Positions 7,304 through 13,108 of a DNA stretch of 13,108 bases are shown here, piece after piece. Source of the DNA: Paracoccaceae bacterium (GTDB lineage: Bacteria > Pseudomonadota > Alphaproteobacteria > Rhodobacterales > Rhodobacteraceae); assembly GCA_007131465.1 (NCBI GenBank), contig SLQN01000379.1, positions 1-13,108 of the forward strand, in the 5' to 3' direction. Position 1 is the stretch's first letter, and the number at the start of each line of letters is the position of its first letter. A program made the position numbers and the translations under genes. The notes below the pieces were generated by a model. It had not been told where the DNA came from, ran no database searches, and saw nothing but the letters and a program-made list of their open reading frames with translations.

Positions 7304-7756
7304 CTACGCCCCCCCCCGTCCAAGCACACTGGCCAAGAACCGCAGGGCCAGTTCATAACCCTGCGGCCCGCAGCCCGCAATCACCGCTTCGGCGCGGGCG
7401 CTGATATGGGAATGGTGGCGGAAGGGCTCGCGGCGGTGGATGTTCGACAGATGCACCTCGATCACCGGGCCGTCGAAACTGTGCAGCGCATCCAGAATGG
7501 CGACCGAGGTATGGCTGTAAGCCGCCGGGTTGATGATGATCCCCTGCGCGGCCTCACGTGCTTCATGGATCATCTCGACCAATGCACCCTCATGGTTGGT
7601 CTGGCGGCAGAACGTTTGCAACCCCAATTCCGCCCCCAAAGCGGCGCAGGCCTCGGCGATATCGTCCAGCGTCGCACGCCCGTATATCTCGGGCTGGCGC
7701 TGGCCCAGAAGGTTGAGGTTGGGGCCGTTCAGGATATGGATGACGCCAAGACGCAT
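7304..7756 (-). CDS. aroQ: Type II 3-dehydroquinate dehydratase
   Basis: Type II DHQase converts 3-dehydroquinate to 3-dehydroshikimate in the shikimate pathway; it is a cytoplasmic dodecamer in this family. The ATG at 7756, with GAGGG six bases upstream, gives 150 residues, the family's usual size; an upstream in-frame ATG would add 19 unconserved residues. Motifs: [11 protein letters not shown] at 8-18; RQPEIYG at 20-26 with catalytic Tyr25; RQTNHEG, the substrate-binding Asn/His/Glu motif; [34 protein letters not shown] with the catalytic His and the arginine lid. The gene lies 96 bases after plsC on the same strand and may be the last member of the ftsE-ftsX-plsC unit. Its last codons cross a run of nine G (C on the plus strand) just before the stop. 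Confidence 0.95.
   Translation of the reverse strand: MRLGVIHILNGPNLNLLGQRQPEIYGRATLDDIAEACAALGAELGLQTFCRQTNHEGALVEMIHEAREAAQGIIINPAAYSHTSVAILDALHSFDGPVIEVHLSNIHRREPFRHHSHISARAEAVIAGCGPQGYELALRFLASVLGRGGA
7309..7317. repeat. Nine-base homopolymer in the aroQ 3' end
   Basis: Nine consecutive C on the plus strand (G in the coding sense) form part of the last codons of aroQ (R-G-G-A-stop). Loss or gain of one base would bypass the stop and add roughly 50-60 residues. It could be a slippage site or a point of sequencing error. Confidence 0.8.
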
Positions 7757-7852
7757 GGGCTGCCCTCGTTCGCTAGCTCGCCCCCCTGATGCCACAGCCC
7801 GGCGCGCGTGCAAAGCCTTTCCCGCAGCGCCCCGATCCCGGCCGGGCAGCCC

Positions 7853-8593
7853 TCAGCCTCTGGCCGCAACCTGCGCGACGGCCTCCTGCCGCAACTCTTC
7901 GGATCGCGCCTCGACCACCTTCTCCAGTTCCGCCATGAAGACGCGCGAGGGCCGCCCGGCCGGGATCGGGGGCAAAAACTCGATCACGGCAAGGCCGGGC
8001 TTGCGCAGCAGGCTGTGGCGGGGCCAGAACACGCCGACATTGGTGGCCACCGGCACGCAATCCTGCCCCAGTTCGCCATACAGCACCGCCGTGCCCACCT
8101 TATAGGGTTTCTCTACCCCCGGCGCGACGCGCGTGCCTTGCGGGTAGATGATCAACTGACCGGGGGTCTCGGCCCCTGCCTTCACGCGCGCGGTCATATC
8201 GCGGATGGCCTGCCCGCCCTTGCCCCTGTCCACAGGCACGCATCCCACGCGCAGCGCATACCAGCCCAGGAACGGGGCATTGACAAGCTGCTTCTTCATG
8301 ATGAAGCGCGGGCGCGGCAGTGCGCCGAAGATCAGCAGGATATCGAAGAACGACTGATGCTTGGCCGCAACCAGCACCGGGCCGTCCGGGACCACTCCCC
8401 GGACCTCGGAGCGCAACCCCGTGATCACCCCGGCGGACCAGCGTACATAGCGGCAATAGGTATGCATCGCGCGCAGCGCACCGTCGCGGTGCCAGATCGC
8501 ATAGGGCAGGAACACCACTGCCAGCACCATCATCGCCAGATACATCTGCCCGATAAAGACAAGCGACCGGACATACTGGAAAGCTGCGCGCAT
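7853..8593 (-). CDS. plsC: 1-acyl-sn-glycerol-3-phosphate acyltransferase
   Basis: PlsC acylates lysophosphatidic acid to phosphatidic acid at the inner membrane, the second acylation of phospholipid synthesis. The product has 246 residues. The ATG at 8593 overlaps the ftsX stop by one base (TGATG) and has AGGAG seven bases upstream. Visible: a membrane helix at about 10-34; motif I HQSFFD (H79, D84); motif II region MKKQL at 99-103 and PVDRGKG at 120-126; motif III YPQGTR at 150-155; and a later block VPVATN at 180-185. Motif III is usually (F/Y)PEGTR; here Gln152 replaces Glu. The tail from 216 is a charged, probably helical segment. The overlap and shared ribosome context indicate translational coupling with ftsX. 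An acyltransferase for another lysolipid cannot be excluded. Confidence 0.93.
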   Translation of the reverse strand: MRAAFQYVRSLVFIGQMYLAMMVLAVVFLPYAIWHRDGALRAMHTYCRYVRWSAGVITGLRSEVRGVVPDGPVLVAAKHQSFFDILLIFGALPRPRFIMKKQLVNAPFLGWYALRVGCVPVDRGKGGQAIRDMTARVKAGAETPGQLIIYPQGTRVAPGVEKPYKVGTAVLYGELGQDCVPVATNVGVFWPRHSLLRKPGLAVIEFLPPIPAGRPSRVFMAELEKVVEARSEELRQEAVAQVAARG

Positions 8594-9471
8594 CAGGTGA
8601 CTCCTCGCAGGACATGGAAGGCGGTGGCAAGGCTCGCAGTCCAGGCCAGCGCCATTGTCAGGGGTGGGATGACCAGCAGCAAGGCCCAGCTTGGGCCCTG
8701 CAAGCCAAAGCCTGCCAGTGGCTGCACGGTGCTGCCCAGATCGGGCAGGACCCAGAGCAGCGCGCCCGCAACCAGAGTGCCCAGCGCCGAGCCCAGAAGG
8801 GCGCGGCGCGAAATCCGGCGCACGAAAGCACGGGCAATGAACCGGTCGCGCGCGCCCAGAAGCCGCAGCACCGCGATGACCTGTCCGTTCGAGGCAAGGC
8901 TGGCACTGGCCGCCAGCGTGATGATGACCGTCATCACCACTCCGATCAGCCCAAGCGCGACAATCGCCAGCGCTTGCAGCCGTGCCGCCGCCTGCACCAG
9001 CGGTCTGCGCCAGCGCGTGTGGTCGTCATACACAGCGCCCGGCGCTTCCGCGCTCAGGCGCAGGCGCAGGCCCTGCCGGTCCGGCCCGGCATCGGTTTCC
9101 AGCAACTCGATCAGGCGCGGGATTGGCAGCGCGTCCAGCGGCAGGTCCGGGCCAAGCCAGGCTTCCAGCAGGGCAGCCTGCTCGGCGCTGTCCATGACGC
9201 GCGCCTCGGCAATGCCCGGGGTGGTGCGCAGCACCTCCAGCACCAGCGCGGTCTGGCGCTCCATCTCGTCTGGCGGGGCCGAGATGCGCACAGTCGCGGT
9301 CTGCGCCAGTTGCGCGCTCCAGCCGCGTGCGAGTTGGGCCGCGCTGACCGCCAGCGCCAGAGCAAAGACAGCAAGAAATGCCATCGCGGCGGCGCTGAGC
9401 GTGACCAGCCAGACGCTTTGCCCGCTGCGCGGCACTACCAGATCGGAAATGGCCCGCGCATCCCGGCTCAC
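8593..9471 (-). CDS. ftsX: Cell division protein FtsX (membrane subunit of FtsEX)
   Basis: FtsX is the permease-like partner of FtsE. In other bacteria FtsEX does not move a substrate but relays ATP hydrolysis through FtsX to periplasmic activators of peptidoglycan hydrolases at the septum. The product has 292 residues. The start is a GTG at 9471 that overlaps the ftsE stop (GTGA). Topology fits FtsX: TM1 about 20-45, a periplasmic domain about 46-165, then TM2 about 167-192, TM3 about 224-244 and TM4 about 262-285. Family signatures are WLGPDLPLDALPIPRLIEL at 105-123 and VLRLLGARDRFIARAF at 201-216. The cytoplasmic N-terminus is short, about 20 residues. No periplasmic partner or amidase gene is in the window. 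Confidence 0.92.
   Translation of the reverse strand: MSRDARAISDLVVPRSGQSVWLVTLSAAAMAFLAVFALALAVSAAQLARGWSAQLAQTATVRISAPPDEMERQTALVLEVLRTTPGIAEARVMDSAEQAALLEAWLGPDLPLDALPIPRLIELLETDAGPDRQGLRLRLSAEAPGAVYDDHTRWRRPLVQAAARLQALAIVALGLIGVVMTVIITLAASASLASNGQVIAVLRLLGARDRFIARAFVRRISRRALLGSALGTLVAGALLWVLPDLGSTVQPLAGFGLQGPSWALLLVIPPLTMALAWTASLATAFHVLRGVT
8601..8605 (-). promoter_or_regulatory. Ribosome binding site for plsC inside the ftsX end
   Basis: AGGAG on the minus strand within the last codons of ftsX, seven bases before the plsC ATG. It supports coupled translation of the two genes. Confidence 0.7.
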
Positions 9472-10139
9472 AGTTCCGCCCCCGCGGCTGTCAGCTTGCG
9501 CCCGGAAATGCGCAACACGCGGGCCTGCACATGCGATTTCGCAAACCGGATCAGGTTCATGTCATGGGTCGCGATCAGAACCGCCGTGCCCATGCGGTTC
9601 AGCTCCATCATCAACAGTAGCAGGCGCTGCGACATGTCCCAGTCCAGATTGCCCGTCGGCTCATCCGCGAGCAGCAGGGTCGGTGCGCCGATAACCGCCC
9701 GGGCAAGGGCGGCGCGCTGGCGTTCCCCACCCGACAGTGTGGGCGGCAGGGCATCCGCACGGTCCCCCAGCCCGACCCAGCCCAGAAGGTCTGTCAGATC
9801 ACCTTGCGGCAAGGGCCGCCCGGTGGCCGTAAGCGGAAGGCCCACATTCTGCGCCACGCTAAGGTGGTCCAGAAACCGGCAGTCCTGATGTACGATGCCA
9901 ATGCGCTGGCGCGTTGCAGCCATCTCGTCGCGCGTCATCTGGCGCCGGTCCTGCCCCATCACCGAAACCCGGCCCGCACTGGGAATCAGCTCTCCATAGC
10001 AGAGTTTCAAAAGCGTGCTCTTGCCCGCGCCGGACGGACCTGTCAGGAAATGGAAGCTGCCCGCCCCCAGCGTAATCGAGACGTCGCGAAACAGTGGCCC
10101 GCCGCCATAATCATGCGACACGTCCTCAAAGACGATCAT
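9468..10139 (-). CDS. ftsE: Cell division ATP-binding protein FtsE
   Basis: FtsE is the ABC ATPase of the FtsEX complex, on the cytoplasmic side of the septum. The ATG at 10139 with AGGG five bases upstream gives 223 residues, the usual FtsE length. The frame is open for 44 more codons upstream, but that part is unlike FtsE. All ABC motifs are intact: Walker A GPSGAGKST at 34-42, Q-loop Gln85 in IVHQDCRFL, signature LSGGERQ at 135-141, Walker B LLLADEP at 155-161 with Glu160, D-loop GNLD at 163-166, and switch His192 in IATHD. The stop overlaps the ftsX GTG, the standard coupled arrangement. It is transcribed divergently from the Zn-ribbon gene. Confidence 0.94.
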   Translation of the reverse strand: MIVFEDVSHDYGGGPLFRDVSITLGAGSFHFLTGPSGAGKSTLLKLCYGELIPSAGRVSVMGQDRRQMTRDEMAATRQRIGIVHQDCRFLDHLSVAQNVGLPLTATGRPLPQGDLTDLLGWVGLGDRADALPPTLSGGERQRAALARAVIGAPTLLLADEPTGNLDWDMSQRLLLLMMELNRMGTAVLIATHDMNLIRFAKSHVQARVLRISGRKLTAAGAEL

Positions 10140-10283
10140 CTGCGCCCTGCCCTGCCTGTGTCCAAACTCGCGCGTCCCATCACGAAAACCGTTAATAAAC
10201 TTGGAGATCGTCGCTGTAGTTGCTACATCATATACCGAGCCGCGCCAATGCCTCGTCCTGCGGTTTTGCACAAGGTCCTGTCC
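10140..10283. promoter_or_regulatory. Divergent promoter region, ftsE / Zn-ribbon gene
   Basis: These 144 bases must hold the promoters of both genes. They include an AT-rich patch (GTTAATAAACTT, about 10190-10201) and a small inverted repeat, TGTAG-TTG-CTACA at 10215-10227, followed by CATATACC. No hexamer pair with good match and spacing was found on either strand. The inverted repeat could be an operator, but five-base arms are short enough to occur by chance. Confidence 0.3.
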
Positions 10284-11078
10284 ATGCGATTAGTCTGCCC
10301 CAGTTGTCGCGCCGAATATGAGGTCGATCTCGCCTTGCTGCCGACCGAGGGCCGCGAAGTGCAGTGTTCGGCCTGTCACTTCATCTGGTTTCAGGCCCAT
10401 CCCGACCACCCCCTACCTTCCGCTGCCGAGCCTGTGACGGTGCCCGAGCTTGTGCCCTCGCCCCACATCACACCCGAGACCACGACTATGCCAGGGCGTG
10501 ACACGACCCCGCCCGACCTCATGCCCGCCGATGGCGTGCGAACCCCGCGCGACACGGACGCAGTAGGCGCTGTGCAATCGCCGCGCACGGTCAGCGGACA
10601 GGCGCTGGATATCCTGCGCGAGGAAGCGGATTTCGAATCCCGCCAGCGCGCCCGTGAGGCTGAAGGGCTGGAAACGCAGCCCGAACTCGGGCTGGCCAAC
10701 CCCGAACCCTGGCCCAGTACGACACACCAGGAAACGCCCGGATCAGACCCGGGCCCGCAGGATATCGAACGTCCCACCATCAAAGCCCAAACCACGCATT
10801 TTCCCGATATCGATGACATCAGCACCACGCTGGAACCGTTGGGGAGATCACGCGGGCGCACTCAGGAATGGGACCTGCCAGAAACAGCCGCAGAGAAACG
10901 GCGCAGTTTCCTGAAAGGGCTTGCATTGCCGCTTGGTCTGGGGGCTCTTGTGGTCGGACCGTATCTGCTCGCGCCCACGATCATCGACGCTGTCCCGGCG
11001 ACCGAGACCGCGCTGACAGGCTATATCGCGGCGATCGATGGCCTGCGGATCAGGCTGGCAGACATCCTCGGCGGCTAG
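10284..11078 (+). CDS. Zn-ribbon (MJ0042-type) single-TM protein
   Basis: A 264-residue protein of unknown function. The ATG at 10284 has AAGG eight bases upstream and places MRLVCPSCRAEYEV at the N-terminus, as usual for MJ0042-type Zn ribbons; an in-frame ATG at 10248 is less likely. Visible: four Zn-ligand cysteines (C5, C8, C28, C31) ending in CHFIWFQ; a long acidic, proline/threonine-rich linker at about 38-105; a charged, probably helical segment ALDILREEADFESRQRARE at 107-125; a short conserved-looking motif FPDIDDISTTL at 173-183; a basic patch EKRRSF just before one TM helix at about 208-233; and a C-terminal tail with YIAAIDGLRIRLADIL. The charge pattern predicts the ribbon in the cytoplasm and the short tail in the periplasm. 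I recall similar proteins near ftsEX in related bacteria. A role in division or envelope regulation is inference. Confidence 0.85.
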   Translation: MRLVCPSCRAEYEVDLALLPTEGREVQCSACHFIWFQAHPDHPLPSAAEPVTVPELVPSPHITPETTTMPGRDTTPPDLMPADGVRTPRDTDAVGAVQSPRTVSGQALDILREEADFESRQRAREAEGLETQPELGLANPEPWPSTTHQETPGSDPGPQDIERPTIKAQTTHFPDIDDISTTLEPLGRSRGRTQEWDLPETAAEKRRSFLKGLALPLGLGALVVGPYLLAPTIIDAVPATETALTGYIAAIDGLRIRLADILGG

Positions 11079-11243
11079 ACTGCGTGGCTTTCCGGGGCCG
11101 TGACCGAATTGCGGGCCGAGGCGGTATCCCGACGCAGGGCCGTCGGGGCGCTGCATCCAAACCATTGAAGCATGCCGTTCTCTGTTTCGGACGACATCCC
11201 CCGCGCCGGGGCAGCACAGGGCCATGCCCGCAACGCGCGCCGC
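11079..11243. other. Convergent intergenic region, Zn-ribbon gene / PBP gene
   Basis: These 165 bases lie between two convergent stops and should hold termination signals. Two hairpins are visible: CCCGAC 11128-11133 with GTCGGG 11142-11147 (8-base loop), and CCCCG 11199-11203 with CGGGG 11207-11211 (3-base loop). Neither is followed by a T run on either strand, so neither is a convincing intrinsic terminator. Confidence 0.4.
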
Positions 11244-13108
11244 TCAGTTGCCGCCGAAGATCGCGCCCAGCACGCCCCGGATCGTGTCTTCCAGCGCGTT
11301 GCCGGAGGGTGCGCTTGGTCGCGGCGCCTGGGGCTGCTGGGCCAGAGGCTGGGAATACGTCTGCGGCGCGGTGCGTGGGGCTTCAAGGATCGGGCGCTCC
11401 GGCTCCAGCATCGGCAGCGGGCGCGCGGGCAGGCCCTGATGGACGTGGCGCATCGTCTCGCGCCAGATATCGGCCGGCAACCCGCCGCCGGTCACGCCTG
11501 TCAGCGGCGAGTTGTCGTCATAGCCCATCCAGACCCCGGTCACGTAATCGGCGGTAAAGCCGATGAACCAGGCATCGCGTGCGGCCTGTGTCGTGCCGGT
11601 TTTGCCTGCGGCCTGCCGGTCATCCAGCCTTGCCCGCGCGCCCGTGCCCTCATTCAGGACGCGGGTCATCATCCATGTCAGGATCTGCGCCGAGCGTTCC
11701 GAGATCACCTGTTCACCCACCCCACTGCTGGACCCGAACAGCGGCGTGGGATCTTCCAGCAGGCGCAATTCCTCTATTCCGTAAGGGCGTACGGCGTTGC
11801 CACCGTTCAGGATACCGGCATAAGCAGAGGTCATTTCCAGAAGACTTGCCTCGGACGCGCCCAGCGCCAGCGCCGGGCCTTCCGCCAGATCGCTGTGCAG
11901 CCCGAACTGGTTGGCAACCTCGCGCACCCGCGCGCGGCCCATCGCCTCGGATATCCGGACGGCAGGGGTATTGAGCGAGCGCGCCAGCGCCTCGGTCATG
12001 GTGACAAATCCGTGGAACTGGTTGTCGTAATTACGCGGCGACCATGCGCCCGATCCGGGGGTGCTGATGGTCAGGGGCGCGTCCTCGACAATGTCGAACG
12101 CCTCGAACCCGTTTTCCAGTGCCGCAGCGTAAAGGAAAGGCTTGAAGGCAGATCCGGTCTGGCGCATCGCCTGTGTGGCCCGGTTGAACCCGCCCACCTG
12201 CGCCGCGCGTCCACCAACCATACCCCGCACCGCCCCGTCCGGGGACATCACCACAACCGCGACTTCGGCATCCGAGCCTTCGCGCACCCGGGTCTCGAAG
12301 ATGGTCCTGACCGCGTCTTCCGCGGCGGCCTGGATGCGCGGGTCGAAGGTCGTGCGCATGATCACGTCTTCGGTGGTGTTGCGCGTCAGGAAAGAGGGGC
12401 CGGACTGCATGATCCAGTCCGCGAAACTGACCCCGCGCTGGGCCTGGGCACTGTCCGACAGGGTTGCGGGATAGGCGCGCGCCTCGGCCAACTGGTATTC
12501 GGTCAGCAGGCCCTGCTGATTCATCAGCCCGAGCACGACATTGGCCCGGTCCTGCGCGCGTTGCAGGTTGCGCGTTGGCGCATAAAGCGACGGCGCGACC
12601 AGAAGCCCCGCCAGCATCGCGGCCTCGGACGGGCCGACTTCGGTCGCAGAACGCCCGAAATAGCGCTGCGACGCGGCCTCGAACCCGCGCGACCCTGCGC
12701 CCAGAAAGGCCCGGTTCATATAGATGGTCAGGATATCATTCTTGGAGAACCGGGCTTCGAGCGCGAAGGCATAGGGCAGTTCCTGGATCTTGCGCCAGAC
12801 CGTGCCACGGCGACAATCGGCTTCATATGCGGCCTCGGAGTCCCATTGCGCGGGATCGAAGGCGACACCAAGGCACAAGAGTTTCGCCACCTGCTGGGTG
12901 ATCGTGGACCCGCCGGCCCCGGAAAACGCCCCACGCCCCGATTGCAGGTTGGACCGGATCGCCCCGGCGACCCCACGCGGCGACACGCCCAGATGGCTGA
13001 AAAACCGCCGGTCCTCTGTGGCGATAATCGCGTTGCGCAGATGCGGCGAGACAGTATCCGCTGTGATCACCCCGCCAAAGGTTTCCCCGCGCCAGGCATA
13101 GACGTTGC
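11244..13108 (-). CDS. Bifunctional class A penicillin-binding protein (PBP1A-like), N-terminus outside window
   Basis: A glycan-strand polymerase and cross-linking transpeptidase anchored in the inner membrane with periplasmic domains. The frame is open to the right edge (620 full residues visible), so the cytoplasmic N-terminus and TM anchor are missing. Window residues are counted from the Asn codon at 13106. GT51 domain: catalytic Glu31 in TEDRRFF (30-36), GGSTITQQVAK (65-75), RKIQELPYAFALE (105-117), YMNRAFLGAG (129-138) and a later EAAMLAGLL. Transpeptidase: active-site Ser319 in TGSAFK (317-322), SLN (377-379) and KTGTT (502-506). Between GGSTITQQVAKLL and RKIQE there is an insertion at 78-104 with two cysteines (C78, C98). 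The proline/glutamine-rich tail (about 560-600) ends in a short amphipathic segment. PBP1A is the best guess; PBP1C-like assignment is less likely. No promoter is visible. Confidence 0.93.
   Translation of the reverse strand, partial: NVYAWRGETFGGVITADTVSPHLRNAIIATEDRRFFSHLGVSPRGVAGAIRSNLQSGRGAFSGAGGSTITQQVAKLLCLGVAFDPAQWDSEAAYEADCRRGTVWRKIQELPYAFALEARFSKNDILTIYMNRAFLGAGSRGFEAASQRYFGRSATEVGPSEAAMLAGLLVAPSLYAPTRNLQRAQDRANVVLGLMNQQGLLTEYQLAEARAYPATLSDSAQAQRGVSFADWIMQSGPSFLTRNTTEDVIMRTTFDPRIQAAAEDAVRTIFETRVREGSDAEVAVVVMSPDGAVRGMVGGRAAQVGGFNRATQAMRQTGSAFKPFLYAAALENGFEAFDIVEDAPLTISTPGSGAWSPRNYDNQFHGFVTMTEALARSLNTPAVRISEAMGRARVREVANQFGLHSDLAEGPALALGASEASLLEMTSAYAGILNGGNAVRPYGIEELRLLEDPTPLFGSSSGVGEQVISERSAQILTWMMTRVLNEGTGARARLDDRQAAGKTGTTQAARDAWFIGFTADYVTGVWMGYDDNSPLTGVTGGGLPADIWRETMRHVHQGLPARPLPMLEPERPILEAPRTAPQTYSQPLAQQPQAPRPSAPSGNALEDTIRGVLGAIFGGN

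Noticed and set aside
7129..7380. An 83-codon minus-strand frame downstream of and overlapping the aroQ end.
   Set aside because: No ribosome site or domain; it overlaps the hairpin and promoter candidates. It is only the frame aroQ would enter after losing one base of its homopolymer.
7808..9888. Two very long plus-strand frames (628 and 424 codons) over plsC, ftsX and ftsE.
   Set aside because: The minus strand carries complete ABC motifs, FtsX signatures and the PlsC HX4D motif in overlapping coupled genes.
10140..10271. A 44-codon N-terminal extension of ftsE.
   Set aside because: It is unlike FtsE, and the ATG at 10139 has a ribosome site and gives the normal family length.
11128..11211. 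Hairpins in the convergent gap as intrinsic terminators.
   Set aside because: Short stems and no T run on either strand; recorded only as intergenic structure.

Overview
The window reads as chromosomal DNA from a GC-rich alphaproteobacterium, most likely of the Rhodobacteraceae/Paracoccaceae. The grounds are a Zn-ribbon membrane protein of the type found in that group, placed divergently from ftsEX; a PBP1A-like enzyme with an insertion I associate with that group; a KDO transferase that implies LPS; and an RTX protein of type I secretion style. This placement rests on recognising protein families by eye, not on a database search.

Layout. (1) 1-2247, minus: a large RTX calcium-binding protein whose 3' end lies beyond the left edge. 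(2) 2248-2464: divergent intergenic region. (3) 2465-3496, plus: a family 2 (GlfT2-like) glycosyltransferase. (4) 3624-4328, minus: a small GT8-like glycosyltransferase. (5) 4431-5747, minus: KDO transferase WaaA/KdtA. (6) 5799-6890, minus: an AbrB-family membrane protein just upstream of waaA, preceded by a 413-base stretch without a gene that holds a candidate promoter and a hairpin. (7) 10139-7304, minus: ftsE-ftsX-plsC-aroQ, with ftsE/ftsX and ftsX/plsC overlapping. (8) 10284-11078, plus: a Zn-ribbon, single-TM protein divergent from ftsE. (9) 11244 to the right edge, minus: a bifunctional class A penicillin-binding protein missing its N-terminus.

Most genes with a recognisable role concern the cell envelope: LPS inner core (WaaA), sugar transfer (two glycosyltransferases), phospholipid synthesis (PlsC), peptidoglycan polymerisation and cross-linking (PBP), division-linked peptidoglycan control (FtsEX) and a secreted RTX surface protein. 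AroQ (shikimate pathway) and the AbrB-family protein are the exceptions.

I found no phage genes, transposases, CRISPR array, tRNA or rRNA. Nothing here looks like a new defence or mobile system. The less-described parts are the RTX architecture, the Zn-ribbon protein beside ftsEX, the two-cysteine insertion in the PBP transglycosylase domain, the Glu-to-Gln change in the PlsC EGTR motif, and a nine-base homopolymer at the end of aroQ.
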